Numbered from the stretch's first letter, positions 16,306 through 26,357 are shown. The stretch: 64,000 nt of DNA from JADLHS01 sp039806955 (GCA_039806955.1 JBDHQI010000017.1:22643-86642); one strand, 5' to 3'. Notes: generated by a model from the sequence alone, not told the origin. Program-made: numbers and translations.

Positions 16306-17598
16306 ATGAAAGCAAACCACAATTCCCGGCGCACGCACAGTCGCCGCCACTTCTTGAAACGCGCCACCCTGGCTGCCAGCACGGCCGTGGCCATGCCAGC
16401 TTTCATCCCGGCCCGGGCTTTGGGTCGGGATGGAGCCATCGCGCCGAGTGAACGAATCGTTCTCGGCGCCATTGGCATTGGCAATCGCGGCGCGTACGTC
16501 CTGGAGTGCTTCGTGCATGAACCTGGCGTCCAGTTCGTCGCCATCTGCGACGTGAAGGCGGCGCGGCGACTCGCGGTGAAAAAAAAGGCGGACGAACAAT
16601 ACGGGAACAACGACTGCGCGATGTATCGCGATCTGCGGGAGCTGTTGGCGCGATCCGACATAGACGCTGTGCTCATTGCCACCGGTCCCAACTGGCATGC
16701 CGCCGCCGCCACGCTGGCGGCAGAAGCCGGCAAGGACGTTTATTGCGAGAAGCCTTGCACCAAGAACATTGCGGAAAGCCTCGCACTCGCGCAGACCTTC
16801 CGTCGCACGGGCCGGGTGTTTCAAGCGGGCACGCAACGTCGCAGCCTGCCCAATTTTGCCTTTGCCGCCGAACTGGCGCAGCGGGGCAAACTGGGCCGAC
16901 TCCAAACCTTGTACGCGCACCCCGGCGGCCTGGATCCCAAGACCAGCGGCTGGCTGCCCGCCGAACCCGAACCTGCGCGCGACGAGGTGGATTGGGACTT
17001 GTTCCTCGGCCCGGCGGCATGGCGACCGTTTAACAAGAAATTGCTCGACGCCTTCAATTTTGAAAAAGGTGGCGGACTCGTGGGTGGTGGCTGTCTCGAA
17101 TGGGGCTCGCATTGCGTTGACCTCTGCCAGTGGGCCAACCAAACGGATAATACCGCGCCGGTGGAATATTGGCCCGAAGGAAAGGACATGCACGCACGAT
17201 ATGCCAACGGAGTGAAACTGGTGTTGCGCAACGAGGGCTGGCTTCAGCTTGGCTCCTGTCCCGTTCGCTACGAGGGCGCTGCGGGCTGGGTGGAGACCGG
17301 GGACAACGGCGAGGTTGTCGCCGAACCCACCACCCTGGTTGCCGGGCCGCGACCGCGAATCGCCGGCTACCCGGCAAACTTTCATGTGCGCGACTTCTTG
17401 AATTGCGTTCGCACGCGCGGGCTGACGCGGGCAAACGCCGAGGTCGCCTGCTGGTCCCACATCACCTGTCACGCCGTGAACATCTCCCTGTTCCTGGGGC
17501 GGCGCGTGAAGTATGACCCGGTGAAGAACGAGTTCATCGGAGACGAAGAAGCCAACCGCCTGCGATCCGAAGCGCTGCGCGCTCCCTGGCGGGTTTGA
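16306..17598 (+). CDS. Tat-exported Gfo/Idh/MocA family oxidoreductase
   Basis: A 430-residue protein. The N-terminus has a twin-arginine signal (SRRHFLKRATLAAS), so it is folded with NAD(P) in the cytoplasm and exported. The Rossmann motif GAIGIGNRG begins near residue 54; YCEKPCTKN carries the conserved Lys of the family. A C-terminal alpha/beta domain includes GGGCLEWGSHCVDLCQWA. Exported members are very common in Verrucomicrobiota and Planctomycetota, and the sugar substrate is unknown. The HEAT-repeat gene follows after 26 bases, so the two form an operon. Confidence 0.88.
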   Translation: MKANHNSRRTHSRRHFLKRATLAASTAVAMPAFIPARALGRDGAIAPSERIVLGAIGIGNRGAYVLECFVHEPGVQFVAICDVKAARRLAVKKKADEQYGNNDCAMYRDLRELLARSDIDAVLIATGPNWHAAAATLAAEAGKDVYCEKPCTKNIAESLALAQTFRRTGRVFQAGTQRRSLPNFAFAAELAQRGKLGRLQTLYAHPGGLDPKTSGWLPAEPEPARDEVDWDLFLGPAAWRPFNKKLLDAFNFEKGGGLVGGGCLEWGSHCVDLCQWANQTDNTAPVEYWPEGKDMHARYANGVKLVLRNEGWLQLGSCPVRYEGAAGWVETGDNGEVVAEPTTLVAGPRPRIAGYPANFHVRDFLNCVRTRGLTRANAEVACWSHITCHAVNISLFLGRRVKYDPVKNEFIGDEEANRLRSEALRAPWRV

Positions 17599-17624
17599 CG
17601 AAAGAAATGACAATCAGAGGAAAT

Positions 17625-19568
17625 ATGAAATCGCTAATCCCAGGTTTTGCAGTTGCGCTCGCACTTAGTTTGACGGCAACAGCCCCCGTGAGCGCCGATC
17701 CGTCACCGGCCTCGTCCGTCGCCAAGGCGCGGCAGGAGATCGCCGTGCTGAAATCCCATTCGCCACCGGCGGACAAGGCGCTGGCTTGCAAAAAGCTCGC
17801 CATTTATGGCACCCCGGAGGCCGTGCCGGCGTTGGCGGCTTTGCTGCCCGACCCGGAACTCTCCTCTTGGGCCCGCATTGCCCTGGAAGCCATTCCCGGA
17901 AAAGCCAGCGACGAGGCGTTGCGCGGCGCGTTAAAGAAGACGCAGGGACCACTGCTCGTGGGCGTCATCAATTCCATCGGCGTGCGCCGCGATGCCAAAG
18001 CCGTCCGTCCCCTGAGCGCCCAATTGAACGCGGCGGACCCGAAAGTCGTTGAGGCGGCCGCCGTCGCCCTCGGCCGTATCGGCGGCAATACGGCCTCGAA
18101 AGCGCTCTTGCGCGGCCTTTCGAAAGCACCACCGACGACAAGACCTGGCATCGCATTGGGCTGCATTCGCTGCGCAGAAAAATGTCTCGATGAAAAAAAA
18201 TATGCCGCTGCCACGAAAATTTACGATGCCGTCCGCAAGGTGGCTGTGTCGAAGCAACGGCAGTTGGAGGCGATGCGTGGGGCAACCCTCGCCCGGCAGG
18301 CCAAGGGATTGCCGCTGTTGCTCGAAGCGTTGCGCTCGCCGGACCGGGCGACATTCGGCATGGGCTTGCAGACCGCCCGGGAACTGCGTGGGCGCACAAT
18401 CACCGACGCGCTGGCAACCGAACTGAACCGCGTGCCGGTCAATCGCCAGGGACCGCTTCTGCTCGCCATTGCCGATCGTCAAGACGACGCCGTGCTGCCC
18501 ACCATCCTCTCCGCAGCGCGCACCGCTGCGCCTGATCTCCAGCTAACGGCCATCGCAATCATGATCCGCCGGACCGATGCCTCCTGCCTCCCGGTGCTGT
18601 TCGAATTGTTGTCGGCCACCGATGCGGAGGTCGCGAAAGCGGCCCAGTCTGCACTGGCCAACTGGGCGGACGACGGCGTGAATACCCTGCTTGGCACGAG
18701 GCTGACTCAAGCCTCGGGAATCACCCGCCGGCGGCTGGTCGAGATCGCGGGCAGCCGCCATCTGGCGGCGACACTGCCAAGCCTGACCCGGGCCGCCAAC
18801 GACGAGGACCCGCAAATCCGTTCCGCCGGCATCAAGGCCTTGGGAGAAGCGGTCACCGTCGCCGACCTCGGAATCCTGACGGACCTGTTGGCCAATGCGA
18901 AATCCGCGGATGAGCGCGCGGCCATTCAGGCGGCTTTGGAATCCGCATGCGTGCGCATCACGGACAAACCGGCCGCGACAGGCAAGTTGACCCGGGCATT
19001 CGAGAGCAGTCCGGCTGCGGCGAAATGTTCCCTGCTCCGCGTATTCGGCCTCGTGGGTGATGCCACTGCGTTGGAATCCGTCAGGCAAGCCATGACCGAC
19101 TCCGAGCCATCGGTGCGGGACGCGGCGGTACGAGTGCTGGCGGACTGGCCCGAGCCTCTGGCGCTCGCTCCCCTATTCGAGGTCTTTACCACCACCACGG
19201 ATGAGAGCCATCGCTTTCTGGCGTTACGCGGTTGCGTACGCCTGTTGGAAGCCGACGCTCAATCAGCCGACCAAAAATTGAAGACCTTCGAGGAACTGTT
19301 GACGCGAACCCAGCGCGCCGATGACCACAAAGCCATCCTTTCGGGCCTGGGAAATGTCCAGACCCCCGCCGCTCTCACACTGGTCGCACCCCTGCTGGCG
19401 AATCCGGAGGTTCGGGTCGAAGCCGAACTGGCCTATATCAACATTGCTGCCGCTACTGCGAAATCCGCACCGGCGGAGGCTCGGGCTGCCGCGGAGCGAA
19501 TGCAGGCGGAGTCCCAAAACGAAATCGTGCGGGATCGAGCCGCCAAGGTTTTGAGTGCCGCCAAGTGA
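17625..19568 (+). CDS. Secreted HEAT-repeat protein
   Basis: The start at 17625 follows AGAGGAAAT, a good ribosome-binding site, and gives a signal peptide (MKSLIPGFAVALALSLTATA); an upstream TTG frame is rejected. The 647-residue mature part consists of about fifteen helical HEAT/PBS-lyase type repeats, for example AVPALAALLPDPELSSWARI and ATALESVRQAMTDSEPSVRDA. Such proteins are scaffolds for periplasmic partners. It sits directly after the exported oxidoreductase and may bind it; that is inferred. Confidence 0.85.
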   Translation: MKSLIPGFAVALALSLTATAPVSADPSPASSVAKARQEIAVLKSHSPPADKALACKKLAIYGTPEAVPALAALLPDPELSSWARIALEAIPGKASDEALRGALKKTQGPLLVGVINSIGVRRDAKAVRPLSAQLNAADPKVVEAAAVALGRIGGNTASKALLRGLSKAPPTTRPGIALGCIRCAEKCLDEKKYAAATKIYDAVRKVAVSKQRQLEAMRGATLARQAKGLPLLLEALRSPDRATFGMGLQTARELRGRTITDALATELNRVPVNRQGPLLLAIADRQDDAVLPTILSAARTAAPDLQLTAIAIMIRRTDASCLPVLFELLSATDAEVAKAAQSALANWADDGVNTLLGTRLTQASGITRRRLVEIAGSRHLAATLPSLTRAANDEDPQIRSAGIKALGEAVTVADLGILTDLLANAKSADERAAIQAALESACVRITDKPAATGKLTRAFESSPAAAKCSLLRVFGLVGDATALESVRQAMTDSEPSVRDAAVRVLADWPEPLALAPLFEVFTTTTDESHRFLALRGCVRLLEADAQSADQKLKTFEELLTRTQRADDHKAILSGLGNVQTPAALTLVAPLLANPEVRVEAELAYINIAAATAKSAPAEARAAAERMQAESQNEIVRDRAAKVLSAAK

Positions 19569-19650
19569 GGCGGCGGCGGCGGCACAAGCGTAGCCACCAA
19601 CAGCGAACGAATTTTCGTATTGAGAAGAATCTGACGCGTGCGATGATTCG

Positions 19651-22600
19651 ATGGTTTTCATGCCTATGCCCAAACGATTCATGAACCAACGAGTCCTCTG
19701 GATTTCAGGGAGTGTCCTTTTAGTTGTGGCTTTCCTGGCAGTATTCTGGATGGCTTTTTCTCTCCACCCCGGGAAAAAGCAAACCAACGGTTCCGCGACT
19801 CCGGTCGCTGCGAATGTGCCTCCCGATCCGGGTGGCACCAACGCGATACCAGGGCCTGTGGAATTTTCACCGGCTCAAACAGTAAAACCTCCACTCAACC
19901 CCTACGCCGGTGCGTTGCGGGAGCCGGGTAAATCCAAACGCGCCTGGGCCACCGATTTCATCCGTCAGTTTCAGAATGCCACCGAGGGTACGCCGATTCG
20001 CTTCGAACTGACCGAAGGTCGCGAGGCGGTGGGGGAGGTTCGCATCACGCAATATCGCGACGGCGAAATATCTTATGTCTCCGGAGTGTTGACCGAGCCG
20101 GAGTCGGGAGAGTTCTTTTTTCTGACACCACCGCAGTTGGGCGTTGCGGGCAAGGCGGTCGGGGTGGTGCAGTTTCCGGCCAGCAAGACGGCGTATCGAA
20201 TCGAACCGACCGGCCCGGGCGGCGGGCCGGAATTATGGCAGCGCCGATTGGACGAAGTGATTTGCGTCGGCATGCCAGCCCCGATTGCGTCCAGCGCCAA
20301 CGCGGCTGCGGACACGAATCTGACGGCGGAGATTACGCCGATCCGCCCGGACGAATGGCCGACTACCGTTCCCAGTTACAACAGCAACATTGTGTCACTG
20401 CAAAGTCTGCCGGGGGCCAAGGGAGTATTGCTGCTGGATTTTGCGGGTGGCTACACGCCGACGTGGGGCGGTGTGTATTATTCCAAGCCGGCAGGGGTGA
20501 ACAACAACACGATTCGCGATGTGTGGAAGCGGGTAGCGGAGGATTACATGCCGTTCAACATCAACGTGACGACGGACCTCAAGGTTTATCTGCAAGCGCC
20601 GGAGACCAGCCGGCAACGGGTGGCGTTCACGGACACGCCAGTGACCGGGGCGGGAGTGGCTTTTTATGGCTCGTGGAACTGGGGCGGTGATACGCCGTGC
20701 TGGTCGGTTTATAACACCGGCAAGAGCGCGGCGGAAGTGGCATCCCACGAAGCGGGTCACACGTTGAATCTATCGCACCAAGGCCAGTGGGACGGCGTTA
20801 CCACCACCAACGAATACTATGGCGGTCATGGCAGCGGCGAGACGGGTTGGGCGCCGATCATGGGCGTGGGTTACTATCAGCCGGTGGCGCAATGGGCCAG
20901 AGGTGAATATCAGGCCGCGAATCAATTCGAGAACGAACTCAGCCGGATTGTAAACAACAACAACAACGTGGACTATCGGGCGGATGATACGGGCAGCACG
21001 CTGGCCACCGCACGGTATCTCGAAGTTTATCCCGGGGGGGCGGTCTCGGCGGAAGGGGTGATTGAAACCACGGGTGACACTGATGCCTTTCGCTTCACGA
21101 CCACCGGTGGCAGGGTGGCCTTGACCGCGCGGCCGGTGGGTGATTGGGCCAATTTAGGACTGGCGGTGGCCATCGCTGATGATTCGGGCACCGTCATCCT
21201 GAGCAGCAATCCGCAAAGCACACTGTGGGCCGGCATCACGACTAATCTGGCGGCGGGCACTTATACTTTCCGGGTCACCGGCGTCGGGAAGAACAATCCG
21301 GTGACCACGGGCTTCTCCAGCTATGGCAGTCTCGGCTATTATTCCATCGTCGGCACCGTGACGGGCGGGAGTCAGCCAACGCGCTTGAGTGTTTATGAGC
21401 ATGTCGCCAATGGCACGATCGTCGGCAATGTTCCACCCAATACGGGCACTAACTTGGTTTACTCGATCGCGTCCGGAAACAGCGGTGGCACGTTTGCGAT
21501 TGATAACGACGGGGTATTGAGGGTGAGCAACAATGCGTTGCTCGATTACCAGCAACGTTCCACCAACTCGATGTATTTCGCCGGCTTCGAGTTGTTCGTG
21601 AACATCCTGAATCTCGATGACGCGAGCCTCGACGAAATGAACCATCGAGTGGTTGTGAACGTGCTCAGCACGAACTTCGGCTATCCACTGGCTGTCACCG
21701 GATTCAACGCCAGGATTATTGTGCCCAACAACGCCACCGCCGCCGCGCCGCAGGCCACCGGCTTCGACATTCCCAACAATTGGGCTTTTTATGAGGAAGG
21801 GTTGAACGGCAATGCGCAAATCGCGGCGAGCGGCCAGGGGCTTCAAGGTCTTCCGTCGGATCGGTTGGTGCGCAGTCAGGTGGACGGTTCGGTTTTCGAG
21901 CTGGGTCCCTATGGCGGTACCAATGCGTTGATGTTGGGCAATGGTTATCCCGCCTCGGGGACCTTGACGCTGGCGACCCCACAACCGTTCAACAAGCTGG
22001 CCATTCTCGCGACCTCGGCGAACGGTGGCGGTTTGGGGACGCTCGTCCTGAATTTCACCAATGGCACGAAGAGTCAGGTGTTCAATCTCAACGCGCAGGA
22101 CTGGTATAACACGACGGCGAACGTGGCCGTGCAGGGTTTTGGCCGCGTGCGGCTCGGGCAAGCGACGTTCACCACCGAGAATCCCGGCTGGAATAATCCA
22201 AACATTTATCAGACGACTCTTGACCTCGCCGCGCTCGGGCTCAACCAGACGGTTGCGTCCCTCTCGATCACCAACCCAACGGCGGGCGGCTCGCGCACCA
22301 CCGCCATCCTCGGCGTGAGCGGACTGGTGATGCCGGCGGCAGTCGCCATTACCAAACAACCGGTGTCGGCCACGAACAACGTCCCAACCTCGCCGGTCAC
22401 GTTTACCGTCACCGCGATGGGCGCGCCGTCACTGGGTTATCAATGGTATAAAGGGAATCCCGGCAGCGGCACGTTGTTGCCCGGCCAGAACAACACCAAT
22501 CTCGTCCTCAACTCCATCCAGATGGCTGACGCGGGCGGGTATTATGTCGTTGTCGCCAACAGCAGCAGTTCTGCGACGAGTGCCGTGGCGACGCTCGTGG

Positions 22601-24063
22601 TGTATCGCGCGCCGCAGATCGTGCAACAGCCGACACCGGCGGTTTCGACCCGCGCGGTGGGCAAGAGCATCAGTTTCTCGGTCGTGGCGAACGCCGCATT
22701 GCCGGTCACTTACTATTGGCGCGCCAACGGTGTGAATATTCCGGGCGCGGCTAACGCCGCCACACTCAGCCTGCCGGTCGTGCAACTCGCCAGTGCGGGC
22801 AGTTACTCCGTGCTCGTGAGCAATCAGTTCGGGAGCGCCGTCAGCAGTTCGGCCACGCTCAATGTCGTCGGTCTCAATTATCCTTACGCTTCACTGGTGC
22901 TTGGCCACAATCCCATCGGCTATTGGCCGTTGAACGAACTGAGCGGCACGACGGCGTTTGATTGCGTCGGCGGGCGCAACGGCACTTACAACAGCACGCA
23001 GCTCGGGCAGCCGGGCTACAATCTCGTGGACACGCACACGGCGGCGCGCTTCGGTTTTCTGGCGGCGCAAAACAGTTACGTGGGCGGTATTCCGGTGGAT
23101 TTCGGCAGCACTTCAAATCAAAGCCTGACGGTGGAGGCGTGGGTGCGCGGTGGTGTACCGGGCACAGACGCAGGGTTGATCACCAAAGGCACGGGCGGCG
23201 GCGGCGAACAATTCAATCTCGATTGCGGCGGACCGGGTCGCGCGTTCCGCTTCTTCGTGCGCAAGGATGACGGTGGGACGGTACTGGCGACGGGCAACAT
23301 TGTCCCGAACAATCAGTGGCAACATGTGGTGGGCGTGTTGAATCGGTCCGCCGGCTATGTCGCGTTGTATGTCAATGGCGTTTCCAATGCCGCGGCGACG
23401 GATTTCCCCAAGGAAAACTTTCGTGGTTTGCTTCGCACTACCAACGCCATGAGCATCGGCTCGCGGCAGGGCGGCACGACGGCTTATAACAACCAATGGG
23501 GCGGTTACATGCAGGATGTGGCAGTTTACAACCACGCCCTGTCTGCCGCACAAATCCTCTCACACTATCAGGCGGCCAGCAACCGTGCGCCCGTGTTCGT
23601 CACAAACCCCTTCACAAAGCCAGACGTGCTCGCCGGCCAGAATTATTCCGGCACGCTCGCCGGCGAAGCGAGTGATCCGAACGGCGATACTTTGAGCTAT
23701 TCGAAAATCAGCGGTCCGGCGTGGTTGCTGGTAGCGGCAAACGGCGCACTCGCCGGCACGCCGCTCTCGGCGAATGTCGGCACGAATAGTTTTGTCGTGC
23801 GCGCGAGCGATCCCGGCGGTCTCTTCTCCAATGCGACGCTGAATGTGGCGGTCAGTGCCGCGCCGGGAATTGTGTTGGGTGTCGCCTGGCAGGACCCCAA
23901 TCTCCAACTGAGCTGGAGCGGCGGCATTCCCCCGTATCAGGTGCAGTCCACCACCAATCTGGCGGACCCGGTGTGGGAAGATGTGGGTGGGACAACGAGT
24001 GGATTCAATCTGCTGGTCGCTCCGAGCAACACTGCGGGATTCTACCGGGTCCTGGGGCAGTAA
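19651..24063 (+). CDS. Large surface zinc metalloprotease with Ig, LamG and putative-Ig domains
   Basis: A 1470-residue protein. An N-terminal membrane segment lies near 15-37. The metzincin-type zinc site HEAGHTLNLSH is at about 366-376 (His366, Glu367, His370, His376), with a possible Met-turn in IMGVGYY. A bacterial pre-peptidase-like domain (about 450-570, TGDTDAFRFTTTGG) follows, then cadherin-like sheets, two Ig-like domains (about 900-1080, YQWYKG and YYWRANG), a LamG/concanavalin-like domain (about 1090-1310, YWPLNELSG), a putative-Ig domain, and a C-terminal module with VQSTTNLADPVW ending GFYRVLGQ. The catalytic residues look complete. The first ATG was kept; internal ATGs at codons 4, 6 and 11 are possible. 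Its target protein is unknown. Confidence 0.85.
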   Translation: MVFMPMPKRFMNQRVLWISGSVLLVVAFLAVFWMAFSLHPGKKQTNGSATPVAANVPPDPGGTNAIPGPVEFSPAQTVKPPLNPYAGALREPGKSKRAWATDFIRQFQNATEGTPIRFELTEGREAVGEVRITQYRDGEISYVSGVLTEPESGEFFFLTPPQLGVAGKAVGVVQFPASKTAYRIEPTGPGGGPELWQRRLDEVICVGMPAPIASSANAAADTNLTAEITPIRPDEWPTTVPSYNSNIVSLQSLPGAKGVLLLDFAGGYTPTWGGVYYSKPAGVNNNTIRDVWKRVAEDYMPFNINVTTDLKVYLQAPETSRQRVAFTDTPVTGAGVAFYGSWNWGGDTPCWSVYNTGKSAAEVASHEAGHTLNLSHQGQWDGVTTTNEYYGGHGSGETGWAPIMGVGYYQPVAQWARGEYQAANQFENELSRIVNNNNNVDYRADDTGSTLATARYLEVYPGGAVSAEGVIETTGDTDAFRFTTTGGRVALTARPVGDWANLGLAVAIADDSGTVILSSNPQSTLWAGITTNLAAGTYTFRVTGVGKNNPVTTGFSSYGSLGYYSIVGTVTGGSQPTRLSVYEHVANGTIVGNVPPNTGTNLVYSIASGNSGGTFAIDNDGVLRVSNNALLDYQQRSTNSMYFAGFELFVNILNLDDASLDEMNHRVVVNVLSTNFGYPLAVTGFNARIIVPNNATAAAPQATGFDIPNNWAFYEEGLNGNAQIAASGQGLQGLPSDRLVRSQVDGSVFELGPYGGTNALMLGNGYPASGTLTLATPQPFNKLAILATSANGGGLGTLVLNFTNGTKSQVFNLNAQDWYNTTANVAVQGFGRVRLGQATFTTENPGWNNPNIYQTTLDLAALGLNQTVASLSITNPTAGGSRTTAILGVSGLVMPAAVAITKQPVSATNNVPTSPVTFTVTAMGAPSLGYQWYKGNPGSGTLLPGQNNTNLVLNSIQMADAGGYYVVVANSSSSATSAVATLVVYRAPQIVQQPTPAVSTRAVGKSISFSVVANAALPVTYYWRANGVNIPGAANAATLSLPVVQLASAGSYSVLVSNQFGSAVSSSATLNVVGLNYPYASLVLGHNPIGYWPLNELSGTTAFDCVGGRNGTYNSTQLGQPGYNLVDTHTAARFGFLAAQNSYVGGIPVDFGSTSNQSLTVEAWVRGGVPGTDAGLITKGTGGGGEQFNLDCGGPGRAFRFFVRKDDGGTVLATGNIVPNNQWQHVVGVLNRSAGYVALYVNGVSNAAATDFPKENFRGLLRTTNAMSIGSRQGGTTAYNNQWGGYMQDVAVYNHALSAAQILSHYQAASNRAPVFVTNPFTKPDVLAGQNYSGTLAGEASDPNGDTLSYSKISGPAWLLVAANGALAGTPLSANVGTNSFVVRASDPGGLFSNATLNVAVSAAPGIVLGVAWQDPNLQLSWSGGIPPYQVQSTTNLADPVWEDVGGTTSGFNLLVAPSNTAGFYRVLGQ

Positions 24064-24258
24064 CGTGTTTGGTTTCGCGGATGGCTCAACTCCGGAACCA
24101 CCCTTTGGCGCGGTTCCTGGTTTTGAGTGGTCATCACTTTCCCGCCAGGGTGGCCTTTGCGCCCCCGATACAAACAATGGTTCAGATAACTAACCGTCTC
24201 CATCTGCAAAACCGGACCGTGATCCACTTCGCCATCACCAACGTCGCGCCCCTCAATC

Positions 24259-24480
24259 TCGGACCGGGCCGCAATACTTGGCCGTGTGCTGTTCAGTCAG
24301 GATGAAGACCTGTTGGCCGAGGCGACCAAACGACAACGCAATGGTCAGCGTTTTGGCGGGGTGATCTACGCGCATCAACTCGACGTCACCATCGGCAAAA
24401 CGGTCAACGAACTGGAACTTCTGGCAAAAGTTGGAACTCCGAAAGAATTTGCCAACCGGGTCGAATTCCTGCCGCTTTGA
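24259..24480 (+). pseudogene. C-terminal relic of a DUF5615 PIN-like toxin
   Basis: The frame reads DRAAILGRVLFSQDEDLL, then FGGVIYAHQLDVTIG and ends EFANRVEFLPL, which matches the C-terminal two thirds of DUF5615 PIN-like proteins. The expected N-terminus with its first catalytic Asp is missing upstream in all frames I read. It is therefore a truncated, probably dead, toxin-type gene. Confidence 0.7.
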
Positions 24481-24594
24481 GTGTCGAGGTTCGGATTATC
24501 CAACGCCTTCTTCATGAAAGCACCGCAGGTGTGACACCGTTGTCGAATAGCAATCAATCAGAAGCCCAAGCTCCGTAGTAGCGATATATTCAGA

Positions 24595-24690
24595 CTCGGG
24601 CAGATGTCGCCCCTGAGCGGGGCTGGGAGATTTCATGGCGGCGTGATTCTACAAAGATGCCAGCCCGGACGGGCTTTTTTGAGCCTTGGC
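24595..24690 (+). repeat. Hairpin repeat pair ending in a terminator-like stem and T run
   Basis: Two related GC hairpins follow each other: GCCCCTGAGCGGGGC around 24610-24625, and GCCCGGACGGGC at 24663-24674 followed by six T residues (24675-24680). Both follow a GATG motif. The second has the form of a rho-independent terminator for + strand transcripts. The pair looks like a dispersed intergenic repeat. Confidence 0.5.
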
Positions 24691-25059
24691 CCATTTGCGG
24701 CTTTGCGTTGAATTAGAGCGAATTAAATAAAAGTGTGGCCGATATATCTTTCTCTTGGTGGCAGCGGACGTGAGTTCGCTCCAATTGAACCGCGAACCAC
24801 ACAAACCACGCGAAAGCGGGATCGCCAAAGAGAAACCTGCGCTGATCACTTCTGTCCCGGTTCGCGTATTTGGCGTATTTCGCGGTTGCCTCCTGGTAAT
24901 GGTATCAAGTTTGAGCCGACTCACGCCGGCTGCTACAAGACTCAATACCGGGGCACGTTGCGGTCAATCTCCTCGCTCCACGCCGTGATGCCGACTTGGA
25001 CGCTCTTGAAATAGTTGAAGCCCTGTTGCTGCAGAAAGTTCAACACATTCATCGAGTGT

Positions 25060-25200
25060 ATGCCTGCTTTGCATCCCGGCGGCAACTTGGCTACATTCCT
25101 GACCGTGAAAGCGACGCTGGAAGTCATCAACCAAATGCAGACAGATGGCGTCATTGACAACTACGCCATCGACGGCGCGGTAGGTGCGGTGCGTTTGAAA
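25060..25200 (+). pseudogene. N-terminal relic of a nucleotidyltransferase-like gene
   Basis: It reads MPALHPGGNLATFLTVKATL, EVINQMQTDGVIDNYAIDG and AVGA, the start of nucleotidyltransferase-fold proteins of the kind paired with toxins. The sequence then loses similarity where the DxD region should follow. The Gly-Gly motif is altered (IDGAVGA). It is a 5' fragment only. Confidence 0.55.
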
Positions 25201-25397
25201 CTCTTGAAAGTGGCAGTGCAGGTGACGGTGAGTGTGCGGCGGGTATGTGTGCGTTTGGAGAAAAACCGCCTTGGGAAGCCCGCCCCGAATCGTTTTGCTT
25301 TTGCCGCAAGATTTTCGAAGCCACCCCAGTACGCCACAGCTTCGGATTGACCCACTTTCCCGTCAGCGATTTGCCTTTCACCACAGCCTATGAAATA
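25201..25397. other. Possible dispersed repeat, no functional gene
   Basis: In one frame the region translates to FGEKPPWEARPESFCFCRKI and ATPVRHSFGLTHFPV, a proline-rich low-complexity string that I associate with repeated intergenic DNA in Verrucomicrobiota. There is no start or domain. This recognition is uncertain. Confidence 0.3.
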
Positions 25398-25500
25398 GGC
25401 GGGCTGGCGGGATTCTATCCCTCAGCCCAAGGTTGCGAGAAACGAGCCCCCCGGGAAATCGCCTCCACAAATTAAACAAACCCGAAAGGGTTGCATCCAT
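25398..25500 (+). repeat. REP-type element, third diverged copy
   Basis: It has the layout of the elements around the RAYT gene: GGGATTCTATCCCTCAGCCC, AAGGTTGCGAG, then hairpin AACCC-GAAA-GGGTT (25479-25492) and GCATCC. No transposase gene is next to it, so it is probably a solo copy moved in trans. Confidence 0.6.
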
Positions 25501-25535
25501 TCCGCTGCCGTGTGCCTCGTGGCCGCACCTGATTT

Positions 25536-26357
25536 TCAGCGTAATTCAAATTCCGTCGCGAGAGGCAGGTGATCGGACGCTTCCGATTGCGGCAGCCAGA
25601 TTTTTAGCGGTTTCAACGCCTGGGGCTGATTGAACCAGATGTAGTCAATGCGCCGATTCGGTTTTTTGGAGGGAAAGCTGAATCCGTTGCCGTGGCCAAT
25701 GGTGGCCCAGGTGTCGTGAAAGGTTTTGCTCAATCGTTCGTAAACCCGGCCTTCGGGCAGGCTGTTGAAGTCGCCGCAGAGGATGATTGGCGCGTCGCCC
25801 TGCGCACTCACTATCGCTTCCATTTCCGCCACGTTTTGCCAGCGTTCGCTATCGTCTGACCGGTAATCAATGTGCGTACACATGAACACCACTTTGCGCC
25901 CGTGGACGTCCAGTTCGAGTTCCAGCAGGCCGCGCTGTTCGCCGGGACGCAGCATTCGGTAATGATGATTGGTCCAGCGTTTGATGGGAAAACGGCTTAA
26001 TACCGCGTTGCCGTATTCGCCGCCTTGGAAATAAAAATTGTTGCTGAACACACCGGTCATGCCGGTTTGCGCGGCCAGCTCGGCAGTCAAATCCCGGCCT
26101 GCCGTGCGGCGTACGCCCCTGTCCACTTCCTGCAACGCCACGAGATCCGCGCCCTGCTGTTTGATCAATTCCGCGATGCGCGCCGTATCCACCTTTTCAT
26201 CCAGGCCTTCGGCGTGGTGAATGTTGTAGGTCATCACGCGGAAAGTGACCGGTTCAACCGGTTGGGGCGTTTGCGCGCAGCCGCATAATCCGGCACAGAG
26301 CGCCAGGAGTGAAATGGAGAAGACCGGTTGCCAGCGAAATGAATTGATGTTCTGCAT
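25536..26357 (-). CDS. Lipoprotein of the endonuclease/exonuclease/phosphatase family
   Basis: From the ATG at 26357 the protein has 273 residues; an ATG twelve codons upstream is possible. The signal peptide ends in a lipobox-like LCGCAQ. The EEP fold motifs are complete: MTYNIHHAEG, LQEVD, THIDYR, GDFNS and SDHLP. Members hydrolyse phosphodiesters, from DNA to phospholipids or inositol phosphates. An exported lipoprotein form most likely acts on extracellular DNA or lipids, which cannot be settled here. Confidence 0.85.
   Translation of the reverse strand: MQNINSFRWQPVFSISLLALCAGLCGCAQTPQPVEPVTFRVMTYNIHHAEGLDEKVDTARIAELIKQQGADLVALQEVDRGVRRTAGRDLTAELAAQTGMTGVFSNNFYFQGGEYGNAVLSRFPIKRWTNHHYRMLRPGEQRGLLELELDVHGRKVVFMCTHIDYRSDDSERWQNVAEMEAIVSAQGDAPIILCGDFNSLPEGRVYERLSKTFHDTWATIGHGNGFSFPSKKPNRRIDYIWFNQPQALKPLKIWLPQSEASDHLPLATEFELR

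Noticed and set aside
16123..17613. Open minus-strand frame of 496 codons
   Set aside because: Antisense to the Tat-exported oxidoreductase, which has a clear signal and cofactor motifs.
21154..22359. Open minus-strand frame of 401 codons
   Set aside because: Antisense to the metalloprotease; composition of a shadow frame.
24942..25049. Minus-strand reading ending in GITAWSEEIDRNVPRY
   Set aside because: It reads like a genuine protein end, but I cannot assign it to a family and there is no complete gene; left as unassigned relic.
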